A DNA stretch of 64,000 nt from Sarcocystis neurona (GCA_000727475.1 KL647317.1:62001-126000), one strand, 5' to 3'. Counted from the first letter of the stretch, positions 51,002 through 63,340 are shown. Numbers and translations are program-made. Notes: generated by a model from the letters alone, not told the origin.

Positions 51002-54000
51002 TTATGAAATGGCCCACTCTCCCCGGGCTCGCGTCCCACCGTATGTCGAAGTGCGCTTCATGGTATATACTCTTTTAGTAATCCAGTATTTCCAGCGGAT
51101 GGAAGCAGCCAGCGCCGCGCCAGTCAGCATAATAATCAAACACACGATGGTTCCCACGCTGGTAGATGAAGGGTCTTCAGCGGAATACCTGACACACAGC
51201 AGACCGCAGTGTTGGCGCCGGCGCTACGCACGTACACGTACGCACGCAGAAAGACGTTACAAGCATGTATGTACTGGTGTGCATATCTACACAAGCGGGC
51301 GTGCCCAAATTCATGAATGCGCTCAAAGTAAGGGGCGAAAGTAGGCTTCCGTGCATTAGTCGATTCGATCCCTAGGTGGTACGTCGATCTCTCCCCTGCA
51401 CACAACAGGAACTGAACGGTTTCGCGTCCACGCAGAAACTAGAGTCATCCTTTTATTTGCTGAAAGTGCCTGTACAGGACAACTACACCTTTTGTGGATC
51501 TTTTGACGATGTGCTTGATACGAACACAAATTCCATACGGCAACAGTGATGGTGATAGGCTCGTTCGTAGGGTACGTCGGAATATGTGCCGACATTTGTG
51601 GGCTGACAGTGGTGTTAATCCAAACCAGAACATGAGGTATTTGGTGAATGGGAGAGAAGGAGCACAGTCGTGCGGCTTCAACACCACGGATAACACAGTC
51701 TCTATCCGTGTGCGTGTATCATCACTGTTTCCTGTAGGTGACCAGTACTGTCGCTGGATCCAACACACGATTATGTACATGCATTCCCTTCTGCTACCTG
51801 CTGACGTTAGGAGTCACACTGTGTCCGGATGCGCCGGCGTACCAGCGTATATATATATGCTTCTTACTCCTATTTCCGGCATCTCCCAAGCGATCCTTAG
51901 TCCTTCAATTCCCCCCTCTGTGACCGTGTTTCTCTGTTACTTTTCTGCCTGTTGTTATCCGTCCGGTGCTTATGTGTTAAAATGTGAAGAAGATCCATCT
52001 GACTTGACTACCTCTGTTCAACATACGTGTGGACTACATACTCTACATTTTTCGTGATGAGAGCCGTGTAGCAATGCCTAAATTTGCTTCATCAAAACAG
52101 CAGATCCAGGTAGTTTCCCCGTGTGAGCAGGGTCATCAGAAAAGTCGTGCGCTCCAAACGTTCGGTGCTATGTAGGTACCCACATGTCTGCACAGTCACG
52201 TCAGGCTCTGCGCACTTGTTTGCCTTAACTAAACCAAATTTGGTGAATCTGTCCAGTCCAGACGGTAAACTGTGCGTCGCTGGACGGCACCGTAACACAG
52301 AGTAGTTCGTAAACGAGTACCTTGTGCTCGAGTGCAAAAGAGCCACTGTGGAACATGTTCGAGTGTACTGCATAGATAAAGATCTTCAAAATCTGTGTGA
52401 ATGTTGTCGGGAAACTTACGCGCTTATCGAAAGAGCGTCTAGAAGCAGAAAAGCGACGACGAAGATGGTGTGTAGCCACGGAGTGGGACGAGGTCGTGTA
52501 ACAGCCATTTTCATCGTAGGTGCTCTAGGGAAAATGGGTCGGCCTCTCTTTTTCGCTTCTTTCACTGTCTATTCTTCCCGTCCCTCATTCCTGTTGTGCG
52601 GCTCTGGGGAGATGGGTTGTATTCGATCGGCGAGTTCAGACACAGGTAGCCTGCCTTTACGCGGTCAGCGTAGCCAGGGAGTCTCCAGGCGAATACGCGA
52701 CTGCGGAGCGCTGCAATGTGTAACTGGGGACTTTCCACGCACCTGTGTGTATCTTCAGAAAGTTCGTGTGTGCAAAGGGGAGGCGGGAGAGTAGGACGCG
52801 TGTGGAATTATACGTCTCTAAAATGCATGCAATCGCACTTGTCCGTGAACTCAAATATAGTTCCCGGTTGACAACCGCCGGCGAGGAAACCCATGAAGCG
52901 TAGCCGTCTATTATGACGAAATTTATGTAGCTCATTGACCCAGGCGTGCTAAAGCTTATCTCTTTTTCTCGTACTATGTCACACAAGGGACGCAAACAAG
53001 CCACCTGACTACGTCGAACGGGGACGCGGTATTCGCCGGCACATCCTTAAACTGCGCATGCCTACTGCAGTACGACAGCCTTCCGTCATTCTCGCTGTGT
53101 TGCCCTTCGCCTCTTCTACGGTACCGGGGTACTCTGAAACATCAGGTGCTAATATCTTTTGAAGTTCGTAACACTCCTTCACGAGAGGTTTTTACATGCA
53201 AGACTGCGTAGTTTGTGTGCGTAAAGATGCCTGAGACTCTGTGTTGTTCACAGACGTACTGTAGCTATTTACAGCAAAAATCGGTAGAGCCTCCCGATGT
53301 TTCGTGATCCGACGAAACAGGTAGATCGTGTCTCTTTCCTTCATGCGGAATAACAATTTATGGATCCGTCAACGAATTTTTCGAGGGAACGCAATCTATT
53401 GACGTCTTCCGGCCCGTAGAGTGCTGCATCTACAGGTGCGCTCTTTTTCTCTCTCAAAATCTTTCAAATGACACGTTGGCGAATACTGCATGCACTTGGT
53501 GGAAGTGCTATTCGCTCTTCTTTCTTGCGTTGGGGGCACGCAGTACTTCAAGGCCTACGCACACCGCATACGCACACGTATCCGCAACCAGTCCTACATA
53601 TATATATATATATATATACATGCAAACGTGGTGGATATACGCGTAGAGAAAGCACGAATCAGACTCGAGCTCTTTCCCAAGGAAGTAGTAATGCTTTACA
53701 CCACGCGACCAACGGTACAAAGTTGTTTGTTGATTCAAAGGTCTTGGACGTGTGTACGCACACCTGGAGCAGCGATACACTGCGTCGACACATGAAAGCG
53801 TGGACAGCTGCAAGCGGCTGCTTCAAAACACTGTATCCGTTGACGTGTAAGCAGTTTCCAATCTCTTGCCCCCACGACAGCTGTTAGCGGCTGCTTCAAA
53901 ACACTTTATGCCTTGACATATAAGCAGTTTCAAATTTCTTGCCCTCATGAAATACACCTGCACATGAAACTGGAACAATTAATTGGCTGCTACGTGTCCT

Positions 54001-55319
54001 GTACCAGCGGTTGGGCTCTTAGGGGCAAAATTAGAGATGGAACTTCTATCCACGTGGCTGTGCCTGCTTACGCACAGCGTTACATTCTCAAGAATCTGAA
54101 TACAAAATGTGCACGTGAGCACATGTGGGAGCCATTGATGTTTCTGAAACACGAAAATCAAGGTACACGCACATATTCCTGTGAGCTGAGTGCTCAGTGA
54201 ATCAGCACGACTGATAATTGTAGCCTAGACGCACTCTTGCAAGAGTGTGTGACATTTACAACTCAACTACCGCCCATTCAATGTGCAAGGACACATTCGT
54301 CTTAATGCGACGTCGATCAGACCTTGTCCAGATTTTGGTGACACGTGTGTCCAGTGTCTCCTGCGCAACAGTCGCTGTATAAAGACCTGTGCTCACAAAG
54401 GCACGAAACAGTTCAACAGTTGCTTGTACCTGGGCCTGCGCGCGGATTGGCGTGCCATCGCGTGTGGAAGCGTTTTGAACCCAATTCTTATTTTGGTCGT
54501 GACAACAGATACGCAGTCATGTCGCGCAGCGACACGGCTCGTACACAGGGGAGGGAGACTAAGTAGAGTTTTTGCTTCTCTCAGCTTCAGCAGACTCTTG
54601 AGAATGACAAATCAGTGGTGAATGCTTGGACAGCGCGGCTGCGTTGCGTTCTTGACGGGCAGATATCGGCGTATTGCTCGGTAGATCCTTGCATTCATTC
54701 GGCGCATCTCAAGCACGTAGCGCACATAAAATATCAGGCAATAACCGGAGTAAAGACGCTCGTTCATCAGTGCACTGTGATGTCAGTGTCCTCAGCAGCA
54801 GCCACAGCAGCGCAGATGCGAGAACGAGGCAGCGGATAGTCCGAATCTTCTCAAAGCTAAGAAGGCCGAAGCGCAACAGTGCAAGACCACGGCTGCGTGC
54901 TCCATCACAGAATGTCTGGTCGTGCCTCCCCACTCCCTGCGCTCTGGATTTCTGTTGTGATTGATGTAGAGAAACGACAGCGCTTTGCAGCAGCATGGAG
55001 CAACGCATTACTGGTTATGGATAGGTGCCGTCGTGCAGTCAATGCGACGACGTTACACAGACTGCAGAGATCAACAATTAACGGATGGCTAGCAGACAGA
55101 AATGCACATTGTCTTTGCAGCTTATGCGGTCTGACGTGGAGTTACAAGATAATTCTTTTCAACATTCTGCTCCCTAGAGTGTGGTGGACTACTCGTTAAT
55201 ACCCAAATATCATCGTGCAGTCTGAGAACCTTGCCCACTGATGTGATCTCTAATCGTTTGCCACGTGATGACGCGTGCCCACCTAGAAAATCAAGGATCC
55301 AAAGTGTGCCACCCGCACC
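51002..55319 (-). CDS. C-terminal part of a single-pass membrane protein, three exons
   Basis: Three minus-strand exons join in phase. They are 55319-55203 (117 nt, phase 0 to 0, with TLWILDFLGG and LEITSVGKVLRLHDDIW before GTATTA), 53004-52814 (191 nt, phase 0 to 2, with FSTPGSMSYINFVI) and 51188-51002 (phase 2 to stop). The last exon has a short Ser/Thr-rich stem, a transmembrane helix (VGTIVCLIIMLTGAALAAS), a basic stop-transfer segment (RWKYWITKR) and a short tail ending GEWAIS. A Trp close to the end of a short tail recalls apicomplexan TRAP/microneme-type adhesins. No adhesive domain was recognised, so this is only an analogy. The second exon's strand pattern suggests a beta-sandwich. 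Exons further 5' (above 55319) are expected but not identified. Confidence 0.45.
51409..51549 (+). other. Alternative plus-strand exon-like segment with REJ-like strand
   Basis: After the acceptor CCCTGCACACAACAG the plus strand is open for 46 codons to TGA at 51547. It includes LLKVPVQDNYTFCGSF, which resembles the second-half strand of the array domains (compare LLQADTYQFAAAV). It lies inside an intron of the minus-strand membrane-protein model. The two are not mutually exclusive, but the segment is isolated and may be a remnant of a duplicated unit or chance. Confidence 0.25.
52196..52264 (+). other. Alternative plus-strand exon-like segment
   Basis: A 69-nt open segment lies between ACATGTCTGCACAG and GTAAAC (phase 1 to 1). 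It reads FALTKPNLVNLSSPDG, which weakly resembles the first-strand consensus of the array. It is isolated, and also lies in an intron of the opposite-strand model. Confidence 0.2.
53596..53620. repeat. AT microsatellite
   Basis: A TA run of about 24 bases in non-coding sequence. Confidence 0.9.
53813..53957. repeat. 73-bp imperfect tandem duplication
   Basis: Copy 1 (from 53813) and copy 2 (from 53886) both start AGCGGCTGCTTCAAAACACT and share the AAGCAGTTTC and CTTGCCC segments. They differ by about ten substitutions. The second copy runs into a plus-strand open frame (to 54200) with a KIRDGTSIHVAVPAY stretch that faintly recalls the array's second-half strand. Confidence 0.85.
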
Positions 55320-58300
55320 CTCCGAAAGCCATCGAAAGAACGTCAAACGTGTGGTCAGTCGCCGTCCCTTGTTGCAGATCGAGGATGCATAGCGACGTCT
55401 TTGGCACGTCTCGTAGGGCCGCTCAGTAAGACAAGGATATATGCCTAAGGCGACGCGAGGCTTGCGGACGCTAAATGAAATTGACCATCTCGGTAGTCTC
55501 TTAGTCACACAGTACGACATTGATGCCCGTAGCAGTTGCTGCAAGCCATTAGTGGAGATTTTAACATACTAGTGCGCCTCTGTACAACAGTAAGGCAGAA
55601 CAAGCAAATTCTGAGCGCATTGTATTCAGCTGCAGTGCACACAATGAGAAACGTGCTGTTAAGCAGCCACAGACTCGATCGGCCTTGTGTAGTTACGTAG
55701 TGGCGCACACACATGCGAACTTGTGTACAGCAGCGCATCGTGCTCTACAACGTTTACCCTGTCGAGCGTATGGTCAGCCTTCAGATATTCGTACACAAAG
55801 TCTGTGTGCCCGCAGTCGTCCTGTAGGAAGGAGACAGTGGGCGACACGGCAAAGGGATGCGAACGACTTTCAACATGCCCTACACGTGCGTCACGCCTTC
55901 TTGAAAACTTCATTGCCCAGCAGGTACAAATACCACGTCTCACGACGTGCCCACTCTTCTCAACCTCTTGTTCGTTTTCAAGGATTCGTCACGCGACGGG
56001 ACTCGTCGCTCAGAGGTCAGCCTACATCTACATACGAGACAGCGGCCACATGGAACGACTTCGTGTTGACAGGATCGCCCAAGATATTGACTGGTTAGGG
56101 AGCCAAGTGCGAGTGGAATGCTTAGTAAATTTGGTGAAAAAGACGCAGTGGGATGTTCAGTAAATTTGGTGAGAAAGACTCAAAGCACGGTAGTTCCTGA
56201 ATATTCTCACGCTTTGGTAGGTGTTCCTACAGGTACGTCGTGACCACAAAGTGACGCAAGAGACGAGGCACGGCCTGTAACCACTTGAGTACAGACTCTT
56301 GCGGAGCTTGCCAGGGTGAAGCGTTGACGGTCTAGACAACAAGAATGACACAAGCGCGTTTTTTGAGTATTACTTGCTTGCTGGGTTCTGCCACTTTCTT
56401 CGCACAATGACGCGTTGCTTTTGTGCACATTTGTTGTTCCGCATCTGGTGGTCTCGAGCGTTTATGTGCAGCGAACTGACATTTGTGTTGCATTAAACTA
56501 CGCACGAGAGCCGCTGCGTGTATCATCTCGTTTACAAGGCCTTCGCGAAACAGAGCACTCTGATATAGTTCGCAGCGCCACAGAGGCACGTTCCGTCTCC
56601 AGAAATGTGCTGAGCGAGCTGCTGACGCTTCACTGCGCTGCCGCAGAAACGGGACACAGTTCTGTTTGCGTGCGCGTTCGATAAGGCACGACGTTCGGCT
56701 GTCAGTGAAATCTGTCTGATTCATCAGTGCAGAGCACTTGCTACGAGCACTCGTCCGCCAGTCGGTGGACGTCTGCGGACCCTGTGCTACCTGTGATGCT
56801 TCACGGTTACCGAAACTTCCTGCTGCAAGAGCTTGTATGCGTAAGCCTCCGGGTATCAACCTTCTTTAAACCTTGGTCGAACTTTTCCAACTCATGATTC
56901 TAAGTATGTGCTCCGCCACGAAAAGTGCATAGGGTCCCACGGACTTCCCGATCACGCAACCCCTCTTCGCCAGTTGCTCCCCGCGAAGCTGCTTCCATCT
57001 TACATCTGTGAGGACTGGTTAGACTTTCTCAAACGGTGTAGGAGCTGCATACACTACGCAAACACGCACTCCCTGTAACAGCATGTTAACTGCTGTCTTC
57101 AGATCCCTCGACGTCTCAGATTTTCTGGAGAGGTCCTGTTCAGCTATTCTCCGAACCACACGGAAGGAAAGCATTTGAACTGTCAACATCGTGTGTACAG
57201 GAGTAAAAAGGGAGCTGTGAAAACTCTATGGTGTATGGGAGTAGAAATGTGTTGGCCTACAATCGTCAGCCGACTAGGCGCAAGTCTTCATAGTTGTGTT
57301 ATAGCAATACTTGCTGTGTGACGTGGAATGTCGAACACCTTGTCTGCCGCTGGATACATTCCGTAGAAGGCCGACAGCATGCACAGATCTTCCCTGGATA
57401 TGTTAAGCTGTATAGCTGGGATTCATCAAGTCCGTGCCGCACATAAACTGTCCTTCGTTTGCGTGAGGGGTCCCCTAATCTCAATAAACGTTTATGACTT
57501 GATCCCCTACAGGCGCATATTCTCTGAAAAATTTTAGGCTTGAAGCTGCTGTAAATTACCAGTGCAGGAGCGATGTCAGACGTCAACCAGCAATTTGCAT
57601 CCGTATAACCCCGAGAGGCTGCTCTCTGTTTGGTATGCCACGCAGGCGCTACAATCCGATGAGAAATGGGAACTTTTACCCCGACGAACTGTGCTTGAGG
57701 AGGATCACCTGCACGACGCCAATGAGTCAGGCCTAATAACATCTCACCGTAGTACCAGGCTCTTGATCTCCGCCACATTGAGGAAGTTAGGTCTTCCTGC
57801 GTTACACAGTGAGATGTCGCCAGCACGTGTGTAACAACACACTTGTAGAAGGGGCCCACGGGAGGTTCTGGGACGGAATCCCGGAGCAACCGTGCGCCGA
57901 AAGGATTCTGTCTAGGCGGCATCATGACAGGCATGAATTCGCCACCTACGCTGTTGGTGGAATACGTCGTGGCTTCCACATCTAAACAATTACTCTGTGC
58001 CTGAGGCGTCAATGGAAGCTTCTGTCCGCGTACGAGTGAAAAAAGTATTGCGTGCGTCTGAGCCTTCCAGGTAAGCCAGTGTCACAAAAAGTGCGTGCCT
58101 TCGGTGACATTTCAGAATAGTGACTAGAGGAACAATTGTTCAATCTTCGTGGAATGCCCAATCTTCTACACGGACACACGTCCACCGCAGGATCTCCTTG
58201 TCCAACAGACCTGCCCACGAGTGGCTTACCCACTGTGGGGTAGAGGCATCGGAGTATTTTTTTTCTTCCGTTCGGAATAATCACACGAGCACTATGCTCT

Positions 58301-59830
58301 GGAAAGATGAAAACGCTCTAGGGTGCTCTCTCGTGTCGTGCCACGCTGACTTCGGACGCTGGCTTTTCAACGCGTGATTTTACGCCAAGGACCACGCGGT
58401 CTCGACTCGCTCCTCATATATGATTAACCGCATGTCTCACTTCCCCGATGCTCTACGACTGCCGTTTGGGGCTGTACAACAGTGATTATAACTGGATGGT
58501 GATTTGGTGATCTTTGACATCCACATACTAGAATGTAAACTGCGTTAACATTCTGTAGAAAAGAATTGCTACGCGACGCACACGATAACTGCCTTGTACA
58601 AAATTGAATACAGCAACGGGCACGACAGGTTACTGCGTCGAACGACAAAGAACAGAACCAACCACGGCGCACACAGGCTTTTTCTTACGAAAGCATGGTA
58701 ACAGCTGACACTTGAGAGCGAAAGAATGACTTCGTATGCCTTTCCTTTGTCACGGACTGGCATAAACCGTCAGTACGGAGCAGTTGCCTGGGCAGACGTC
58801 TTTCTCTCCCTTGCAGCAAGCGAATTGTTTGTGGCGCAGATGTGACGCTGGAGTCCTTGAGTCATGCAAGATCATCCCTTTGAAGCCGTGGTCCTGTGGG
58901 TGCAAGGATTTTACCACCGGCCTCGTCTCCGCCACGCTCTTGGGGGCAGCAGGATCCAAAGGGTGCTGGGTCAAGTGATCACCATTTCAGGTTCGTAAGT
59001 CTGTTCTCTTTTGTTTCTGCCGAGTCGAGCCACGCCAGGCGCCAGAGAATCCTTCGTCCACCTGCAGCTCTTTCAGCATCTACAATCTCCACGTCGCATG
59101 AACATGACCGTCGGATGAGAATGCTTACGTGTACACCTGCACTCAACACGTCAATTTTGCGTACAACGAATATCCTATAGCTGCGGGCAGTTTCCAGTAG
59201 CCTTCAATCTCAGCCCGTTCGCTTCGCGAAGCGGTCTTCCGCAACTTGGAAAGTCTATAACTTTATTGGCTTCGAAGAGTGTTACGCGGAGTGGGGGGTG
59301 CATCCGAACCGACGGAAAAAACACTCGTCAAGTCCTTCGTCTGCTCTGGTCTTCAATGATAAAAGCCGAGGTCAAAAAACAAGATGCTTGCTACCGTTCT
59401 TATCCTTCAGGTGAAACCCTCGACGAAATAGGTCGTGTCGCTGACACGGTGTCAAGGGATGACAGTAAAAACCCCCTTGTAACAAGCATATGAGTAGACA
59501 CACAGATAAGGGCTTATTATTTTTGCGTCAGCTGATGTGGGAGACGGGCTACAATCCATCTGAACTGCTACGACGGTGTCTTGTCGGAGACCGCGACGTG
59601 CGACAGCAGAAGCATAGGTGTGGGATATTCTTAACGAAAGAATTGGGGCGATTTGCGCTTTTGCAGCGGTTGAAAACCCGGTTTCGGCGTCGATGTTCTT
59701 CATAATACTAGTGGTACGGAACATTTCGGTCAACTCTGTCTGCTGCGCCAACGATCATACATAAAGCGGAAGAGAGAATGTCGCGTCCTGCTGACAGCAT
59801 CCCAATTGGTTTTTGCAAAGACGTAGCCAC
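55320..59830. other. Region with unresolved coding potential
   Basis: The minus strand holds long open frames at 57299-58012 (237 codons) and 56332-56859 (175 codons). They could contain exons of the membrane-protein gene. One possible exon near 57855-57995 is Pro/Met-rich (FMPVMMPPRQNPFGARLL) and ends at a GTGTGT donor. I could not connect any of these in phase to the exon at 55319. On the plus strand about 58805-58860 (phase 2) reads IVCGADVTLESLS, again like the first-strand consensus. None is strong enough to call as a gene. Confidence 0.3.
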
Positions 59831-59838
59831 TTGCCAGG

Positions 59839-59975
59839 TCCGTTGGCCACTGTGCAGAATTGACTTCAATATTTATGCGGTCGACCCTCTTCCTTCCCAC
59901 AAGGCATGCCGTAAGCCTGCAGGGGGAAATTACTATTTCGCGCATTTGAATTTTTTGAGGGAGTACGTGCCCCTG
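59839..59975 (+). CDS. Candidate REJ-like exon of a second array, borders tentative
   Basis: The plus frame after CCACTTGCCAG reads Val-Arg-Trp, then 29 residues on a KPAGGNYYFAHLNF strand. This matches the Trp to P-G-x-x-Y spacing of the array domains. The donor may be at 59973 (GTACGT). Phases do not yet fit the next exon at 60113, so the border is unsure. If real, it belongs to a second gene of the same family as the giant gene. Confidence 0.3.
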
Positions 59976-60112
59976 CTCTTTAGTCTCCCTGTTGAGCCGT
60001 TCGTTTTCCTACCTCCTGTATATCCCCACATGCGACCACAGCCCTCTGCTTCGCTTCTTCCCTTGCGTGGGCCGTAAGGACCGGTTAGTAGGTGATACCA
60101 TGACCTATGCAG

Positions 60113-60306
60113 GAACTGTGCTGCTGACAGTGTCTCCGTGTTGCTCCGCCACTGCTACTGCTGTTTCACAGCAAGATAAAAGAAATACATTTCAGCTGCA
60201 GAGAAGCGACTACCGTAGCGTTGTGCGACCTTCAAACCACCGCACTTTCATTGAAGTCAGCTTGAAGAGAAGACAGTCAAACCATCAGCCTCCGCCGTCA
60301 GTCTTT
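60113..60306 (+). CDS. Candidate second-domain exon of a second REJ-like array
   Basis: A 194-nt open segment lies between ATGACCTATGCAG and GTATGA. It is phase 1 to 0, the same phases as all second-domain exons of the giant gene. It reads TVLLTVSPCC where the array has a strand ending in Cys, then a VVRPSNHRTFIEVSL strand like the P-G-x-x-Y element. It closes in a Pro-rich linker (QPPPSVF) immediately before the donor, as in units 1-4. It is about half the usual length and lacks the Trp region, so the domain is shortened or split by another intron. Confidence 0.4.
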
Positions 60307-61386
60307 GTATGACGTCTTCCCTCGCGGCGAAAGAATTATGCACAAGAGGGGAACGAGATACACGTCTACAACAGGTGGTTCCAGTCGTTTGTCTCCTGAC
60401 TCTCCACCGTCGATAGTTAACAGTTGAGCCGCTTCCGCCGCCTTCATTGTGCGCGAGCGTGTCATAACTTCAAGTATGTGTCCCTTAAGAGACCCAGGCT
60501 ACCACGTTTTCGATGGCGGTGGAACGACTCGGCTTGCTGTCTGAACAGATGCGGAGTACTCAGTTTTCGAGCGAGGTAGAGCGACCGGGTTTCTAGCATA
60601 ATTAGCGGAAACAAGCAGACCTCGATATAAACAGAAAAACAATATGTCCCTTTCCGAGGCTGATCTGCATAATTCGACGGCGTGTCTCTATTTGTTTCGG
60701 CGACGTGTAGGTGCACTGACACTGTGTTACTATCTCCAGACATTTTTTGGAAAGGATGGTCAACCCCCTCTGCTCCAGAGCGGAGCAGTCTCGATCTGCG
60801 CACACGCCATCCGACCTGTTCACAGTGTGGCGCACAAAATAACGGGACCGTCTCCTTACGTGTCGCGTGGTGAAGGCCCTGGGCCTGCTCGCCGTTCCTA
60901 GTTTCGTCGACGGATATCACAATTCCTTGACTTCCTGACGGTACTCACGGAACCACGCAGTCCAAATTGCCACATTTCATAAAGACCAGCACTGTAGTAT
61001 AGACTACCGCAACTGCTCCGTGTGACAAGATACGTGGAGACCTGTCAGTGGATGTTGACCTCAGACTTATTTTCAACATTTCATTGCGTCATAACCGAAC
61101 GGCGAGAAGAACACGATTCTAATAGTACCGCGCGGGTAACTAGTGGGAACGGTGAGGGCGTGCTGGCGTGTACCGCAGATATTTAATCAAAAGTGTTCTG
61201 GAGGAACTGGCGTTGTCCGCAAAGCGGTGGTTTAACATTGCTCTGTCAGCTCATGTTGCTTCGTATATCCGTCCTTATGTCCTCTCCATTTGCGTACACA
61301 CTAGTTCAAGTTTTGCGGTTCTTCTCGTCACAAGACACACTCACATTAATCGTCTCTCGTCAGCCTCAGCTTCCCCGCTCTACCAG

Positions 61387-61632
61387 GGAAGCAAAACGTG
61401 CGCTGTTCATTCTCCCGATGCTTTGTATGTTGCTTCGCAGACCCTCTTCCATACTAATTCGACTTCACGCACAGGAGTAGAGGATCCCACGTCGTGCGTG
61501 CTTACGTTGCAGTGCGTTGAGCGGAAGAAAGGAAAACTTCACTGCCAATCCGGCGCTGTTTTTTCCCCTGCAGTCGTTGTTTTTGAACGTGATTCAGCGT
61601 TGTGGCTTCCTATGTGGGTCACTTCCGTTTAG
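61387..61632 (+). CDS. Candidate first-domain exon of a second REJ-like array
   Basis: After the acceptor CCCGCTCTACCAG the frame starts in phase 0, which fits the preceding candidate exon ending at 60306. It carries SPDALYVASQTLF, then SCVLTLQC and, 77 codons from the start, a Trp (PMW). This is the same order and nearly the same spacing as unit 2's first exon (VIQLDGSSS, TVTC, LLW). The Trp codon is directly followed by GTCACT, which could serve as a phase 0 donor. Otherwise the frame stops at 61632. The following half-domain exon was not identified; the open frame at 62628-62746 is a possible but unproven continuation. Confidence 0.38.
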   Translation, partial: GSKTCAVHSPDALYVASQTLFHTNSTSRTGVEDPTSCVLTLQCVERKKGKLHCQSGAVFSPAVVVFERDSALWLPMWVTSV

Positions 61633-62965
61633 GCAGGCTTCGCAAGAGAGGTGTTTCAGCGCGCTCATATGTGACTACATGTGAGCGTATAGAATGCACG
61701 TAATACACGTAAAGGAGGAGGATATCGCTACTGTCCTCACTAGGGAGTCGCCAGGGTTTCCCCTCCTTGGAAATTAAACTTCCGTCCACACACACCCAAA
61801 TAACTTTTTACATCCTTATGACCTAAGTACGTATATGCACCCGTTGATCCTCTTTGCCTCTGATGTCCACCGTCCGTAAAGTTTAGGTTCAAGAGTCCCC
61901 CCCCCCCGCTGTAAAGAAATTCAATGCCAACGGTTGCGGCCCCAGAGCAACTCTAAACTGACGGTGCACCGCGTGGACACCATTCAAAAGAGCGCACAAA
62001 ATCCCTTCAGTTATAAAGCGAGCGTCGTCTTCAGTTAATACGGCCACGCATCTCAAGGGAGACGCAAGCTTGCCGTCCTCTGCCGAAGGACAGCCCTTGC
62101 CATTCGATCAAGGAATAGGCACAGAGACTTGCACACACCTGCGTAATTTTCGCCACAGGTCCTTAACAAATTACCATTTTAATATGTGCAGAATCTGCAT
62201 GGGTGACGACCACATTCTACTTCCATGAGTAAGGGATGCTCTTTTATGCCTGTTTACGTAGGCGAGCGTGCAAACGGAGTGTCCAGCTGAAGCCGACGGG
62301 ATCTTATGCTTGCAACAGTGCGGGAAAGGATCCACAGGCGTCGACCGTTGTGTTGTGTCTGCGGAATATTATATGTCTACTGCGCAGACGCAGGTGGGTA
62401 AGGAACAAAAATTTGTAGAGTTGTTCGCAATTTAACGCCACATGTGATCTAAGGAGCTTCGATTCTGAAGTACCCGTCCAATCATCTGAGCACGAGATGT
62501 ACGGGCAGGAGTAACACTCCGTAACTAGAATCTTACACCCTGAAGTACGCGTACGTGTCACCGAATTTATGCCCGCTTTTCCGTGCCTGCAAATTAGTTT
62601 TTCTGAACCTCCTTGCAGACTTCTTTGCGGCAGGTCTTAAAGACCCGCAACAGAATCGTTTGCTCACTCTCACGTGTGGCAATCTAGGCATCCATCGCCG
62701 TCGGAGTCGACTCTATTTTTCAGCAAGTTATGTAGCCGGTGGGTGACTGTTTTCGCAGTCATTCAACGCTCAAACGCCATGATTTCCATGTACATCTTCC
62801 ACACACACGTTCACTACGTACAGTTATAAAGGCAGGCAGGCAGATTCGTTTTCTAATATGATATCCCTAACCCAGGTAATACACGCGCACTTCAACCGAG
62901 CGACGCGTGCTTGGAAATGGAACGTGTATACGATCTGGATATGGTATGGCAAGGAGCAGCGTTTC
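61633..62965. other. Spacer between convergent genes
   Basis: It holds a poly-C run (about 61899-61908) and no clear exon. A plus segment at about 62628-62725, between TTTGCGGCAG and GTAGCC, is open and reads LLTLTCGNLG, but its membership in the second array is unproven. Confidence 0.4.
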
Positions 62966-63280
62966 TTAACTTGATTCCCTACTCAGAGCGACTACCATCG
63001 CTCCCAATAAAGTGCTGATGACAGCAAGGACGGCAACGACGCATCCCACAACAATATATTTCTTCTGGTAAGTCGAGGCGCCGGGTGACTGTCCACCGAA
63101 CTCAGGAGTAGTAACCCCATCGATTTCTGCATTTTCGCTTCGTGCTTCGTCGAGCGCACGTGCCAGTTTTTCTCCGGTCGTTTCGTTCCTTATTCTAATT
63201 ATCGGCGGAGCTGAAGATAGTAAATTTGGGTGACGCGGGTCCACTGTTTTACCGGGTTCAACACTGGGCTCGTTGTACAC
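62966..63280 (-). CDS. Last exon of a membrane-protein gene entering from the right
   Basis: On the minus strand the acceptor CACCGACTTCTGCAG is followed by GTGTACAACGAG, giving 104 residues to the stop at 62966. An in-frame ATG at 63338 would extend the frame upstream, but the splice acceptor is good and the sequence before it is not conserved-looking. The product segment is hydrophilic, with one N-glycosylation motif (RNETT) and an acidic stretch (LDEARSENAEIDG). It ends with a transmembrane helix (YIVVGCVVAVLAVISTLLGA, residues about 75-99) and a five-residue tail. This is a type I topology if a signal peptide exists upstream. No family is recognised. Confidence 0.5.
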   Translation of the reverse strand: MYNEPSVEPGKTVDPRHPNLLSSAPPIIRIRNETTGEKLARALDEARSENAEIDGVTTPEFGGQSPGASTYQKKYIVVGCVVAVLAVISTLLGAMVVALSRESS

Positions 63281-63340
63281 CTGCAGAAGTCGGTGCGGAA
63301 AGCTGTAGTCTCGGCGCTTGAGCAAGGGAGGATGCCACAT

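Noticed and set aside
51361..51385. TTCGATCCC sequence resembling a tRNA T-loop
   Set aside because: The flanking bases cannot form the T-stem and no acceptor or anticodon arm is present. No tRNA was found elsewhere either.
57299..58012. Longest minus-strand ORF (237 codons) as a single gene
   Set aside because: No plausible start context, mixed composition and no recognisable domain. It may contain one exon but is not a convincing gene as a whole.
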